A stretch of DNA of 47,789 bases from Candidatus Nitrosopumilus sp. (GCA_003331425.1 QOOS01000010.1:1-47789), one strand, 5' to 3'; shown: positions 16,110-24,476, counted from the first letter of the stretch. The notes: generated from the sequence alone by a model not told the origin. A program made the numbers and translations.

Positions 16110-16550
16110 TTATTCTACAATTACCTGAGCAAACATCCAAGGATGTAATTCGCAAAAGTAATCGAATGTACCGATTTCATCAAAAGATAATGTGTAATAC
16201 TGATATGGATCTAAATAACCACTATCAAAAAGTTCAGTAGGTTCTCCATAAAATCCTGAGGTTACAGTATGAAAAGCAGAATCTTCATTCAACCAGGTAA
16301 CAGAACCTCCTTTTTCTACAATAATTTTCGATGGGATATAACAAATATCTTCAATATCACATCCAGGACGTGAAACCTTTGTTGGTATTATAACATCAGC
16401 ATCCATCACTTCTTCAGTTTGCAAACTAGTTTCTTTAGAGTTAATTTCTTCAGAAATGATTTCTTCAGAATTTAATCCAGAAAAGGATAAACCAATTACA
16501 GTTACAGATATTCCAAAAATTATTGCCAAAGTGATTATTTTTTTTATCAT
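16110..16550 (-). CDS. Secreted/anchored cupredoxin (type-1 copper protein)
   Basis: A 146-residue blue-copper protein, likely an electron carrier outside the membrane. It has an N-terminal hydrophobic segment (about 4-24), a Glu/Ser-rich linker, and a cupredoxin domain with the full type-1 copper set: H94 (AFHTV), C133, H136 and M139 (CELHPWM). C64 and C70 may form a disulfide. Ammonia-oxidising thaumarchaea use many such copper proteins in place of cytochromes. Its stop codon directly abuts the tRNA-Cys gene on the other strand. Confidence 0.93.
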   Translation of the reverse strand: MIKKIITLAIIFGISVTVIGLSFSGLNSEEIISEEINSKETSLQTEEVMDADVIIPTKVSRPGCDIEDICYIPSKIIVEKGGSVTWLNEDSAFHTVTSGFYGEPTELFDSGYLDPYQYYTLSFDEIGTFDYFCELHPWMFAQVIVE

Positions 16551-16595
16551 TTCATTTCACATCCATTTGAGAGTTATTACACAATTACCTAATTC

Positions 16596-16608
16596 TCTAA
16601 ATATATAA
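16596..16608 (+). promoter_or_regulatory. TATA box of the AIPR gene
   Basis: An AT-only stretch CTAAATATATAAT ends about 16 bases before the ATG at 16625, with its centre some 22-25 bases upstream. It suggests a leaderless message for the AIPR-family gene. The shared 74-bp gap also contains a GTAATAACTC element on the other strand for the divergent cupredoxin. Confidence 0.45.
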
Positions 16609-16624
16609 TACATTACAAAAATCA

Positions 16625-18376
16625 ATGTCACAAAATCCCAATGGCCTATTAGAATACATTCCAGGTTCACATGCACTATTGGTACAGAAAAATTCGAGCC
16701 CACCTTTAGAAGGATTTACAGAAAATATCAAAGAAAATATTCATGAGTATGCAGAAGATTCAAAAAGTGAAGTAGAAAAAGGAAATAAATTCCTTCAATG
16801 GATTTTGACAAGAGTTTTTGAGGCTACAGAAGATGATGCCGCAGATGCAATTGTTGATGGTGCAAATGATTTAGGGATTGATGCATACCTACCGGTGGAT
16901 TTTTCAGATAATACTGTTAGATTATTTCAATCAAAATATGGAACATCACATTCACTTGAAGCAATTGCAAAATTCAAAGAGGATGCAAAAAGATTACTTG
17001 CAAAAGACATTACAAAAATGAGACCAGAATTAGCTCAACTTGTTACAAAAATCAAAGAAAAAAATCTAAAAATAAAATGTTGTTATGTTACAGATCAAAA
17101 AGTAGATTATGAAGATGACTTAGTAGAAATAATTGATGAAGAAAAAATTATTCAAAAATTATGGGATAGAATAAAAAAACCAGCTGCAGGAAAAAAATCA
17201 TCAATTAAGTTAGAAAGAATGCTTAGACATGAAAATACCATTTTAGGAATTTTAAAACTCCGTGAATTAACAGATTTTGTGAGTAAAAATCGAGATTATG
17301 TTTTTGAATCAAACATTAGACAATGGATGCAATTTAAGACTACAGTAAACAAAGGATTAAGAGATACTTTACAAACAAATCCAGGAAAATTCTTTTTTTA
17401 TAATAATGGAATTACAATTGTAGTTAGTGATTTTACAGAATTAGGAGAAAATATGATTGAACTTTTTGCTCCACAAATTGTTAATGGTGCACAAACATCA
17501 AATTCAATTTTAGATCATTCAAAGAGAACAAAAAATATGGATGGTTCAATGACAGTCACAATAATAAAAGCTGATGATGAACAAGAGCAGAACAACATTA
17601 CAAAATATAGAAATTCTCAAAATTCAGTTAGAGGAAAAGATTTAGTTTCATTAATGGATTTTCATAAATCAATTAAGTCACAATTAAAAAATTGTGGATA
17701 TTTTTATGAAATCCAAGCAGGTTCGTTTGATACAAAATCAAAATCAAAACAATTAGAATATGCTGGTGATGTAGCCTACAATAATTATCTTCCAGATAAT
17801 CATAAAAAAGTCATTGTTGCAAAAGACGCAATTCAATCACTGGTTGCAGGAATTGAACAAAGACCTACTGAGTCATACAGTTCACCATCTCAGTTTCTTC
17901 CACGAGGTAGCAAATATGATCAAATTTTTAATGATAATCTAAAAGATGATTATAGAATTATACTGTATCCATATCTTGTAAAAGAATTTGCAAAAAAATC
18001 TTTGAAATATGGTAAACAAGGAGGTCATAAAACAAAAAGATATGCAACACTATTCTTTGTGGCTGTTTATTTTAGAATATTACATAAAAAAATTTTAGAA
18101 TCTAAAGGAGATTTTAAATCAGATATTAGAAAATTAGAACCAATTTTTCATAGTTTTAAGCTAAATAATAGAATTTTGAAACTAACAGATGTAATTGTGA
18201 CAAAATTTCTAGAAGATACAGTAGTAGATGATGAAATCGAGTTGGCAAATACAAAACATAATTTCTTCTCCCAACATGTTTGGAATGATACAATGCTCAG
18301 AGTAATAGATAAGAAAATCAGACAAGAAGAAGATGAAATAATAGCACTTAGAAAAATTTCAAATAATTTATTTTGA
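16625..18376 (+). CDS. AIPR-family protein (putative abortive-infection/phage-resistance protein)
   Basis: A 583-residue protein that matches the AIPR family, linked to phage resistance in bacteria. Residues about 55-110 look like a restriction-endonuclease fold: GANDLGIDAYLP with Asp86, then VRLFQSKYG giving QxK at 102-104, a D...QxK arrangement. The AIPR core follows, with KFFFYNNGITIVVSDF, APQIVNGAQTSNSILDH and NSQNSVRGKDL. An RNA- or DNA-targeting nuclease role is inferred. No methylase or toxin-antitoxin partner is adjacent. It may be a stand-alone defence gene in an otherwise housekeeping region; base composition is like the neighbours. Confidence 0.85.
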   Translation: MSQNPNGLLEYIPGSHALLVQKNSSPPLEGFTENIKENIHEYAEDSKSEVEKGNKFLQWILTRVFEATEDDAADAIVDGANDLGIDAYLPVDFSDNTVRLFQSKYGTSHSLEAIAKFKEDAKRLLAKDITKMRPELAQLVTKIKEKNLKIKCCYVTDQKVDYEDDLVEIIDEEKIIQKLWDRIKKPAAGKKSSIKLERMLRHENTILGILKLRELTDFVSKNRDYVFESNIRQWMQFKTTVNKGLRDTLQTNPGKFFFYNNGITIVVSDFTELGENMIELFAPQIVNGAQTSNSILDHSKRTKNMDGSMTVTIIKADDEQEQNNITKYRNSQNSVRGKDLVSLMDFHKSIKSQLKNCGYFYEIQAGSFDTKSKSKQLEYAGDVAYNNYLPDNHKKVIVAKDAIQSLVAGIEQRPTESYSSPSQFLPRGSKYDQIFNDNLKDDYRIILYPYLVKEFAKKSLKYGKQGGHKTKRYATLFFVAVYFRILHKKILESKGDFKSDIRKLEPIFHSFKLNNRILKLTDVIVTKFLEDTVVDDEIELANTKHNFFSQHVWNDTMLRVIDKKIRQEEDEIIALRKISNNLF

Positions 18377-18539
18377 TAAGAAAGGCAGTAGCCTAACCAA
18401 GTAAAAATCTTGCAGGAGGTTTACATTGGTTAAACTAGCTACCTGATTTAATGAGAAATATGTAATATTTAACATAATTTTCTTAATTATCAAGAATCTA
18501 GTATGTTTTTTATATTGATAAAAAATAGAAAAAAACGAA

Positions 18540-18707
18540 TTGGGTTCAAAAGAAAAATGTACCATGTGTGACGAAAAAGTGCAACAACGATACATGCCTA
18601 TGCAAGAATGGGGAATCAAAGGACCATTATGTGGAAAATGTTATTCAAAATTAGTTCACGAACATTATCCAGGGGATCACATCAGAGTTAACAAAGATTT
18701 AGATTAA
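18540..18707 (+). CDS. Small zinc-ribbon protein (55 aa, TTG start)
   Basis: A short gene with TTG start and TAA stop at 18705-18707. The 55-residue product has C7-x2-C10 (CTMC) and C31-x2-C34 (CGKC), spaced as in a zinc ribbon, between them PMQEWGIKGPL, and a tail ending HIRVNKDLD. A TATA-like TTTTTTATATTG at 18506-18516 lies about 28 nt upstream and supports the TTG. The function is unknown. It sits in the gap between the AIPR gene and a convergent gene, which otherwise (18377-18505) holds nothing obvious. Confidence 0.7.
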   Translation: MGSKEKCTMCDEKVQQRYMPMQEWGIKGPLCGKCYSKLVHEHYPGDHIRVNKDLD

Positions 18708-18709
18708 TT

Positions 18710-19294
18710 TTATTCTGTCTTCGAAAATTTATTCACATTAAAACAATTCCATACAAGAGGATCATCTTTAACATCTTTTTCTTCTAAAAATTTGATATCA
18801 GTTATAGTTTTTTTTCTTTTCAATAAATTCACTTGAAAAGTAGAAAATACTTTACAACTACAATCATTGTATAAACAGACATCATCATCACCCTCATCAT
18901 GATCTTGTGCTTCATGACCACAACTACATGAATCATTTTTTTTAGCATCCTTTAGAGATTTTTGTGTATAAACTCCTAATCTAAGATATGCTTCGCCACC
19001 ATGACCCTTTTTGAATCGTTCATAATGTTCAGATTTTGGCAATATTTTGAAAAAAGCTAAATTTGTGTCAGGTTTTTGGGAATCAGATCCCATGATAAAC
19101 CAATAATCATTTTCCATTTCAACAAATCTGATTTTAATTGAGGGATCTACCCACCAATGAATAGTATCATGCCAAAGGGAAGCAGATTGTTTTCTATCAG
19201 CAATTAAAGGAACTACATTCATTCTAAGATCATAGTATCTATATGCAACGCCCACAAAATCATCATACCAAGGTATTGGTGATTGAGAAGACAT
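18710..19294 (-). CDS. Protein of unknown function with a Cys/His cluster
   Basis: A 194-residue protein that I do not recognise. The N-terminal two thirds is a mixed fold with many aromatics (SPIPWYDDFVGVAYRYYDLR and SLWHDTIHWWVD). Near residues 120-148 is a dense cluster: CSCGHEAQDHDEGDDDVC and DCSCKVF, probably a metal-binding knuckle. I take the ATG at 19294 rather than an earlier one at 19435, since a TTATTTATC element (19316-19324) lies 26 nt upstream of it and the longer version would run into the divergent winged-helix gene. Confidence 0.75.
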   Translation of the reverse strand: MSSQSPIPWYDDFVGVAYRYYDLRMNVVPLIADRKQSASLWHDTIHWWVDPSIKIRFVEMENDYWFIMGSDSQKPDTNLAFFKILPKSEHYERFKKGHGGEAYLRLGVYTQKSLKDAKKNDSCSCGHEAQDHDEGDDDVCLYNDCSCKVFSTFQVNLLKRKKTITDIKFLEEKDVKDDPLVWNCFNVNKFSKTE

Positions 19295-19378
19295 TATACA
19301 AAAATGCAAGAGGAGCTTATTTATCTGATCTGAATAAATTGTAATACCCTTATATCTGAGTTTTTCATTATACACCAC

Positions 19379-19660
19379 ATGGTAGCTTACAGAACTAGTA
19401 TGCAAATTGTAGCAGATCTGTTGACAGTCACCCAATTATCAGGTCAAGAAGGCATCAAAACTACATCACTTCTAACTAAAGCAAATTTATCACATTCTAG
19501 ATTATCAAAATTTTTGAATAACTTAACAGGTGCTGGTCTAATTAACAAAATTGAATATGATGGAAAAAATACATTTGTCATTACATCGAAAGGTAGACAA
19601 TACTTAGAATCATATGTTAATTTTTCAAGTATTGCAGAATCATTTGGTTTAGAACTTTAA
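19379..19660 (+). CDS. Winged-helix transcriptional regulator (paralogue of the 12251 gene)
   Basis: A 93-residue winged-helix protein. The recognition region is ANLSHSRLSKFLNNLTGAGL, followed by the wing IEYDGKNTFVITSKGRQYL and a C-terminal helix ending FGLEL. It aligns along its whole length with the protein at 12251-12538. A TATA-like CCTTATATCTGA (19347-19358) lies 26 nt before the ATG. Unlike its paralogue it has no visible palindrome over its promoter. It is divergent from the Cys/His-cluster gene at 19294 and may control it. Confidence 0.87.
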   Translation: MVAYRTSMQIVADLLTVTQLSGQEGIKTTSLLTKANLSHSRLSKFLNNLTGAGLINKIEYDGKNTFVITSKGRQYLESYVNFSSIAESFGLEL

Positions 19661-19662
19661 TT

Positions 19663-19881
19663 CTATTTCTTTTTAGATCTTTTTCTTTTAGCATTAAGTT
19701 TCTCTCGTGCTTTTTTATCTTTGTATCCACCGTAGAAAAGAATGAAGATTATTCCTCCAATAGAACCATAAAATAGTGGAAGTAGTGGTTGTTCGCGTAT
19801 TTCTCCACTCATTGGCGAAACCCAAGCAATTGGAATTCCCACAACCATGAAAATTAAGATGACTGTAAGATACTTGTCCAT
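19663..19881 (-). CDS. Small two-span membrane protein
   Basis: A 72-residue protein with two hydrophobic segments (YLTVILIFMVVGIPIAWVS and LFYGSIGGIIFILFYGG) and a very basic tail rich in Lys and Arg (KKAREKLNAKRKRSKKK), which should face the cytoplasm. No family was recognised. It ends two bases after the convergent winged-helix gene and is divergent from another two-span protein of similar layout at 19942, so the two may be diverged duplicates. Confidence 0.65.
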   Translation of the reverse strand: MDKYLTVILIFMVVGIPIAWVSPMSGEIREQPLLPLFYGSIGGIIFILFYGGYKDKKAREKLNAKRKRSKKK

Positions 19882-19941
19882 ATCTTACCTATTTTACAAA
19901 ACCATATATCTTTTTGATTCCAGAGAATAGAGTAGAAAAAG

Positions 19942-20136
19942 ATGGCAAAATTACTAGAAATGATAGGATTAGTACTTATCTCAATTATGATTTTAGGATT
20001 TGTCGGAGCATTAGATACACTGATACCACTTGGTATTGAGAACGGATTATCACCATTATTTTGGGGATGTGCTGGTGGAACTCTCATAATTATCTTGTAT
20101 AGAAAAAGAAAAAGAAAACAAGCAGGCCTAGAGTAA
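19942..20136 (+). CDS. Small two-span membrane protein
   Basis: A 64-residue protein with two hydrophobic spans (LLEMIGLVLISIMILGFVGA and LFWGCAGGTLIIILYRK) and a short basic tail RKRKRKQAGLE. It resembles the divergent neighbour at 19663-19881 in layout: span, loop with LxPLF, Gly-rich span, basic tail. The function is unknown. Short size lowers certainty, but codon use and an ATG soon after an AT-rich promoter-like stretch support it. Confidence 0.6.
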   Translation: MAKLLEMIGLVLISIMILGFVGALDTLIPLGIENGLSPLFWGCAGGTLIIILYRKRKRKQAGLE

Positions 20137-20224
20137 AAATTATTTTACAAAAAATTATCAAATGATCAATAATTAATCAACCGACAGATCTATTAAGGAG
20201 CATTTTGAAAAAGTAAAAGGGATT

Positions 20225-20302
20225 ATGACAGAACAAACAAAACAATGGTGGATAGGTTTAGGTAAAGAATTAGAAATAGATATTGAAACATTAGATGAAT
20301 AA
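20225..20302 (+). CDS. Possible 25-residue protein
   Basis: An ATG-to-TAA frame encoding 25 residues, MTEQTKQWWIGLGKELEIDI followed by ETLDE. It is amphipathic and acidic, with a Trp-Trp pair. Its codon choice matches neighbouring genes and an AT-rich TATA-like TCTATTAAG lies about 30 nt upstream. Nothing else explains the 20137-20347 gap. The evidence is modest because of the size. Confidence 0.35.
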   Translation: MTEQTKQWWIGLGKELEIDIETLDE

Positions 20303-20347
20303 TCCAATAATTTTTCCAAAAAATTTTAGAATTGAATATAATATGAA

Positions 20348-20421
20348 AGCCTTGAACGGGATCTGAACCCGCGACCTACTGATTACGAATCAGGTGCTCT
20401 ACCAGGCTGAGCTACCAAGGC
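20348..20421 (-). tRNA. tRNA-Thr (CGT)
   Basis: Read on the minus strand: acceptor GCCTTGG/TCAAGGC, D-arm GCTC/GAGC with the GG loop, anticodon stem CCTGA/TCAGT (outer pair mismatched) with loop TTCGTAA, giving anticodon CGT for ACG codons, and T-arm GCGGG-TTCAGAT-CCCGT. There is no intron and no encoded CCA. Confidence 0.93.
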
Positions 20422-20474
20422 ACGTTTGGATTTATCCATCAGAGTTAATAAAAAGCCTTTCCGACTTTGAATAA

Positions 20475-21773
20475 TTGAAAAAAACAATTTCAGGTATAAG
20501 AGGAATTTTTGGAGATGATCTTGATCTAAAAGACATAATTGAATTCACTAATAATTTTTCAGTATTAATAAAATCAAAAAAATGTGTAGTAGGAAGAGAC
20601 ACTAGACCTTCTGGAAAAATAATTCAAGAAACAGTTAGTGCAGTTCTAATGAAAAATGGAATTGATGTGTTTGATTTAGGAATGGTGCCAACTCCGGTAG
20701 TATTTAGAGAATCAAGAAAATATGGTGCAGGGATAATAATTTCTTCGTCCCATAATCCAATAGAATGGAATGGTATGAAATTCATTTTAGAAGGAAGAGG
20801 GATAAACGAAGGAGAACTCCCCAGCATAATTAATCACCAAAAAATTTTAAAATCAAAAATTGGTCAAATTAAGAAAATAAAATCAACATATGTGGAGGAT
20901 GCTAGAAAAATCATTGGTAATGTTACAAATTCACCAAAAATTGTAATAGATAATGGAGGAGGTGCTGCAAAATATTTTGCAGAAAACCTGTTAGAATGCA
21001 TTGGATGTAATGTAGAAATGATTAATCAAGAACTTTTAGATTGTTCTAGAGGTCCAGATCCCACATCAGATGAATTAGTTGAGTTGAGTAATGCTACAAA
21101 TAATAAAGAAATAGGATTTGCATTTGATCTTGATGGAGATCGTTTAGTAGTTGTAAGAAATGGTAAGAAACAGAGTCCAGATGTTACATTAGGTCTAGGG
21201 GTTGCAAAATCATTAGAATTAGGATACAAAAAATTTGTTTTAAGTTTAGACACAAGTGTGTCAATTGAAAAATTCATCAAAGAGAAAGGCGGAATAGTTG
21301 TAAGATCAAAAGTAGGTGAAGCAAATGTTATTGAAGACATGATAAAAAATAATTCTCAAGCTGGTGGAGAAGGAAGTAGTGCAGGATTTATTTTACCAGA
21401 ATTTAATTATTGTAGAGAAGGAATTCTTACAAGTGGTTTGATATCATCAATGTTAAAAAATCCAGAATTTTCTGAAATAATTAATTATATGGAAAATTAT
21501 TTTCAAATTCGAGAAATAATAAGAGTAAATACAAAATTTCATGATAAAATAATTGAAAATATAAAAAATAATTTACTAAAAAAATATTCAGAAGTAGATA
21601 CACGAGATGGTGTTAAAGCAATTATAGATGAAGATACATGGATTTTGATCAGAAAATCAAATACCGAAGATATCATTAGAATTTCAGGAGAATCAAATAA
21701 TGAAGAAAAATGTAAAAATATTATTAAAGACACTACACAAATGGTAAAAGAAAATTATGACAAAATTAGATGA
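20475..21773 (+). CDS. Phosphohexomutase (phosphomannomutase/phosphoglucosamine mutase)
   Basis: A 432-residue alpha-D-phosphohexomutase that moves phosphate between C1 and C6 of hexose phosphates for glycan precursor synthesis. It has VVGRDTRPSG (38-47), the phosphoserine loop IISSSHNPIEWNG (88-100, Ser92 likely catalytic), metal loop FAFDLDGDRLV, sugar-binding EGSSAGF-like GGEGSSAGFI and the C-terminal phosphate loop ISGESNNEE. Which hexose is preferred cannot be told from the sequence. The start is TTG at 20475. Its end overlaps thiL by 17 bp. Confidence 0.92.
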   Translation: MKKTISGIRGIFGDDLDLKDIIEFTNNFSVLIKSKKCVVGRDTRPSGKIIQETVSAVLMKNGIDVFDLGMVPTPVVFRESRKYGAGIIISSSHNPIEWNGMKFILEGRGINEGELPSIINHQKILKSKIGQIKKIKSTYVEDARKIIGNVTNSPKIVIDNGGGAAKYFAENLLECIGCNVEMINQELLDCSRGPDPTSDELVELSNATNNKEIGFAFDLDGDRLVVVRNGKKQSPDVTLGLGVAKSLELGYKKFVLSLDTSVSIEKFIKEKGGIVVRSKVGEANVIEDMIKNNSQAGGEGSSAGFILPEFNYCREGILTSGLISSMLKNPEFSEIINYMENYFQIREIIRVNTKFHDKIIENIKNNLLKKYSEVDTRDGVKAIIDEDTWILIRKSNTEDIIRISGESNNEEKCKNIIKDTTQMVKENYDKIR

Positions 21774-22707
21774 ACTTAAAATAATTAATATTTTTCAAAA
21801 AAAATTAGGAAATAAAAAATTTATTTCTGAAGATGTTGAAAAATTTACCTTAGGGAATACAAAAATTATAGCAAAAACAGATACCATGGTACAAAGTACA
21901 GATATTCCAAATAAAATGGAATTATCTGCGGCTGCACGAAAAAGTGTAATTGCATGTGTAAGTGATTTTGCATGTAAAGGAGTAAAACCAGAATATGGAA
22001 TAATTTCAATTACTCTACCTAAATCAATTTCAACAAAAAAAATTACGAATATTGCAAATGGATTTAAAAATGCATGCAAAGAATACGATATTGCAATAAT
22101 TGGAGGAGATACAAATGAAGGTAAAGAAATTGTCTTTAACGTTTGTATTTTTGGAAATTCAAACAAAATTGTTACTAGAAAAGGTTCCAAAAAAGGAGAT
22201 TTGATATTTACCACAGGCCCATTTGGTTATACGTCAATTGGATTAGGAATTTTATTGGGAAGTAATAACAAAACAAGCAATTTCATAAAAAAATCTGTCA
22301 GAGCCGTAACAAATCCACATCCAAGGCTAAAATATGGTTTAAAAAATAAAAAATATTTTTCAGCATCAATGGATTCCAGTGATGGCTTATCTACTACATT
22401 AAATGAAATGGCAAAACAAAGTAAAAAAAAATTTATTGTTAATAAAATACCAACTAATAGAGATTTAGAAGATTACTGTAAAAAACAGAAAAAGAATTTG
22501 AACTCAGCAGTTTTTCATGGAGGTGAAGAATATGAATTTGTATTCACAGTACCTTCAAAATTTAAAAAAATTATAATTAAAAATGCAAAATTATTGAAAA
22601 CACCAATTTTTGAAATTGGTTATGTAACATTTGGAAATGGAGTATATTTAGAAAACAAAATGGGTGAAACCAAATTGAATGATTTGGGGTGGAAGCATTT
22701 TAAATAA
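21757..22707 (+). CDS. thiL: Thiamine-monophosphate kinase
   Basis: Phosphorylates thiamine phosphate to thiamine diphosphate. The 316-residue protein has the PurM/ThiL fold: AKTDTMVQSTDIPNKM, the ACVSDFACKGVKPEYGIISI segment that binds metal and ATP, IIGGDTNEGKEIV, GPFGYTSIGLGILLG, SMDSSDGLSTTLNEMA with conserved SSDGL, and GGEEYEFVF near the C-terminus. It overlaps the phosphomutase gene, so they are co-transcribed. It is Lys-rich compared with typical homologues. Confidence 0.9.
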   Translation: MTKLDELKIINIFQKKLGNKKFISEDVEKFTLGNTKIIAKTDTMVQSTDIPNKMELSAAARKSVIACVSDFACKGVKPEYGIISITLPKSISTKKITNIANGFKNACKEYDIAIIGGDTNEGKEIVFNVCIFGNSNKIVTRKGSKKGDLIFTTGPFGYTSIGLGILLGSNNKTSNFIKKSVRAVTNPHPRLKYGLKNKKYFSASMDSSDGLSTTLNEMAKQSKKKFIVNKIPTNRDLEDYCKKQKKNLNSAVFHGGEEYEFVFTVPSKFKKIIIKNAKLLKTPIFEIGYVTFGNGVYLENKMGETKLNDLGWKHFK

Positions 22708-23028
22708 TTATTCACCAAAAGTAAAATCTCTTTCAACATTATTTACAATATTAAAAATGGATTCAGTTGGTAAAACGGAAACACATTCTTTCATCCACAG
22801 ATCATCAAGATATAACAGTCGTTTCTTATCATCTTCTAAAAGTTCATCGGGATTTGAATTGGGATATAGTGTGTGCATTCTATATCCTTCATTTGCAATT
22901 TCTTGACATTTTTTTTCTACAGGAGATAAAATCACATCGTTGATCGAGCTAAGAGATTGGATTAAAACAGAACCCAATAAAGCAGCCGCAACAGCAACAA
23001 TAATTACCAAAAAAATAATTGAAGCCAT
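22708..23028 (-). CDS. Small membrane-anchored protein of unknown function
   Basis: A 106-residue protein with one N-terminal hydrophobic segment (SIIFLVIIVAVAAALLGSVL) followed by an acidic domain with two Cys residues (CQEIANEGYRMHT and MKECVSVL). It is probably exposed outside the cell, held by the N-terminal span. No family is recognised. Its stop codon touches the stop of thiL on the other strand, and it is divergent from rps11. Confidence 0.65.
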   Translation of the reverse strand: MASIIFLVIIVAVAAALLGSVLIQSLSSINDVILSPVEKKCQEIANEGYRMHTLYPNSNPDELLEDDKKRLLYLDDLWMKECVSVLPTESIFNIVNNVERDFTFGE

Positions 23029-23142
23029 AAAAATAATTAAAAATCATAGTATATCAACAATGAATGATTTTATGCCAAGTGACCAAAATCAAATGATTTC
23101 AAGAAATCAATGTTTTTTAAACCCTTTAAGATCTGGTAAACA

Positions 23143-23673
23143 TTGTCAGAAATAGAGGCCGAAGTAGAAGCACCAGTTGAAACAACTGAGGCAGTAGTTG
23201 AAACAACTGAGGCAGTAGTTGAAACAACTGAGGCAGTAGTTGAAACAACTGAGGCAGTAGTTGAAACAACTGAGGCTAAAAAAGAAGGCCCTGAAAAATG
23301 GGGAATTGCTCATATTTACAGTAGTTATAACAATACAATTATTCACATGACAGATCTCACAGGTGGTGAAACAGTTGCCATCAGTTCTGGTGGAAACCAT
23401 GTTAATGCAGACAGATACGAATCATCACCATTTGCTGCAATGAAAGCTGCAAATGCAGTAGTTGAATCTACAAGAACAAAAGGGTTCACAGGATTTCACA
23501 TTAGAGTTCGTGCAGTTGGAGGAGTTGGTTCAAGAGTTCCAGGTCCAGGTGCACAAGCAGCTATCAGAGCACTTGCAAGAGGCGGATTTAAAATTGGAAG
23601 AATTGATGATGTAACACCAATTCCTCACGATACTACCAGAAAGAAAGGTGGTAAAAGAGGAAGAAGAGTTTAG
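23143..23673 (+). CDS. rps11: 30S ribosomal protein S11 with a repeat-built N-terminal extension
   Basis: The C-terminal 125 residues are a standard S11: [60 protein letters not shown] and the basic end [15 protein letters not shown]11 sits on the 30S platform. Ahead of this is an extension of about 48 residues made from a seven-residue repeat, VETTEAV, present about five times, encoded by nearly identical 21-bp units. The start is TTG at 23143, supported by TTTTAAAC about 26 nt upstream. The extension is acidic and low in complexity. Confidence 0.95.
   Translation: MSEIEAEVEAPVETTEAVVETTEAVVETTEAVVETTEAVVETTEAKKEGPEKWGIAHIYSSYNNTIIHMTDLTGGETVAISSGGNHVNADRYESSPFAAMKAANAVVESTRTKGFTGFHIRVRAVGGVGSRVPGPGAQAAIRALARGGFKIGRIDDVTPIPHDTTRKKGGKRGRRV
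23176..23276 (+). repeat. Tandem 21-bp repeats inside rps11
   Basis: Four exact copies of a 21-base unit beginning GTTGAAACAACTGAGGC (23176-23259) are followed by a fifth, partial copy (23260-23276). The copies show no third-base drift, so the array is young or kept uniform by slippage or gene conversion. The frame is preserved because 21 is a multiple of three. Confidence 0.95.
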
Positions 23674-23981
23674 TTAATAGAATTTACTTTAACGTTACAA
23701 CCTCTAGCAGCAAAATAATCACTCATAAATTTAGTAAATTTTCCTGCATCATCATTATATTGATATTTTGCAAGAATGTCAGAAAATTTTTCAGATATAC
23801 TAATTTGAAAATTTGACTTGAATTCTAATTTAAAAAATGTCCAACCAAATTTTGATGAAGGTTCACTAAGATTATAGCTAGCATAACAACTCAAAAGACT
23901 TTCCATGTGAGAAAGGTGTTTTTTTATACAGAGTAGATCATCCAAATAATTTTGTGTACCAATTTCTAGAGTAATACTCAT
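23670..23981 (-). CDS. Protein of unknown function downstream of the PDCD5-like gene
   Basis: A 103-residue soluble protein, not recognised. It starts [20 protein letters not shown] and contains [20 protein letters not shown]. Its start overlaps the end of the PDCD5-like gene by four bases (ATGA), so they form an operon. Its own stop overlaps the rps11 stop on the other strand by three bases. Confidence 0.75.
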   Translation of the reverse strand: MSITLEIGTQNYLDDLLCIKKHLSHMESLLSCYASYNLSEPSSKFGWTFFKLEFKSNFQISISEKFSDILAKYQYNDDAGKFTKFMSDYFAARGCNVKVNSIN

Positions 23982-24388
23982 TCTACATCATCTTTAGATT
24001 TGTTACTAAGTTTATCTGTTAAAGAAACAAACTTTCCATCTTGTTGAATGTTAATTTTAGTATCCATCCTTACATTTAATCCAATTGAACGAAACAATCC
24101 TAATAATTTTCCACCATCAAGATTTTCAGTAATTTCTCCATTTTTGATTAATTCATATAATTTATCAATGATCATTTTAGTTTCGTTTGGAAACTGAGAT
24201 TCAGCATTTGTCAAAACTTCCAATCCCCTAAATCCGAGTTGTTTAATCAATATATCTCTAGGATTAACAGTTTTTTCTTTAGATGGTTCTGGAGTTTCAA
24301 CAGAGTCATCTCGTGAAGAAATATTTTTTTGCATTTCAGCTAAACGTTTAGCTTGTAATCTCTGAAGTTCAGAATCATCTTCACTCAA
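23978..24388 (-). CDS. PDCD5-family DNA-binding protein
   Basis: A 136-residue archaeal PDCD5/TFAR19 homologue. The N-terminal charged helix has LQRLQAKRLAEMQKN, as in the family, followed by a three-helix core (PRDILIKQLGFRGLEVLTNA, MIIDKLYELIKNGEITENLD and GGKLLGLFRSIG). The proteins bind DNA in vitro and the function in archaea is unclear. The C-terminal stretch ending SNKSKDDVE is longer than usual. The start is TTG at 24388 with AATATTG about 28 nt upstream. Confidence 0.85.
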   Translation of the reverse strand: MSEDDSELQRLQAKRLAEMQKNISSRDDSVETPEPSKEKTVNPRDILIKQLGFRGLEVLTNAESQFPNETKMIIDKLYELIKNGEITENLDGGKLLGLFRSIGLNVRMDTKINIQQDGKFVSLTDKLSNKSKDDVE

Positions 24389-24476
24389 CCTTTAATCACA
24401 CCTACATGTAGCAATATTGATGTTATATCCGTTCTTACATAATTTACTGTTCATTACAAAAACTAGTTAGTTAGAA

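Noticed and set aside
20348-20421. tRNA-Thr as an integration site for an element
   Set aside because: No partial tRNA copy or integrase gene was found in the window.
23176-23276. Repeats in rps11 as regulatory iterons
   Set aside because: They lie within the coding region, are in frame, and translate to a clean seven-residue repeat.
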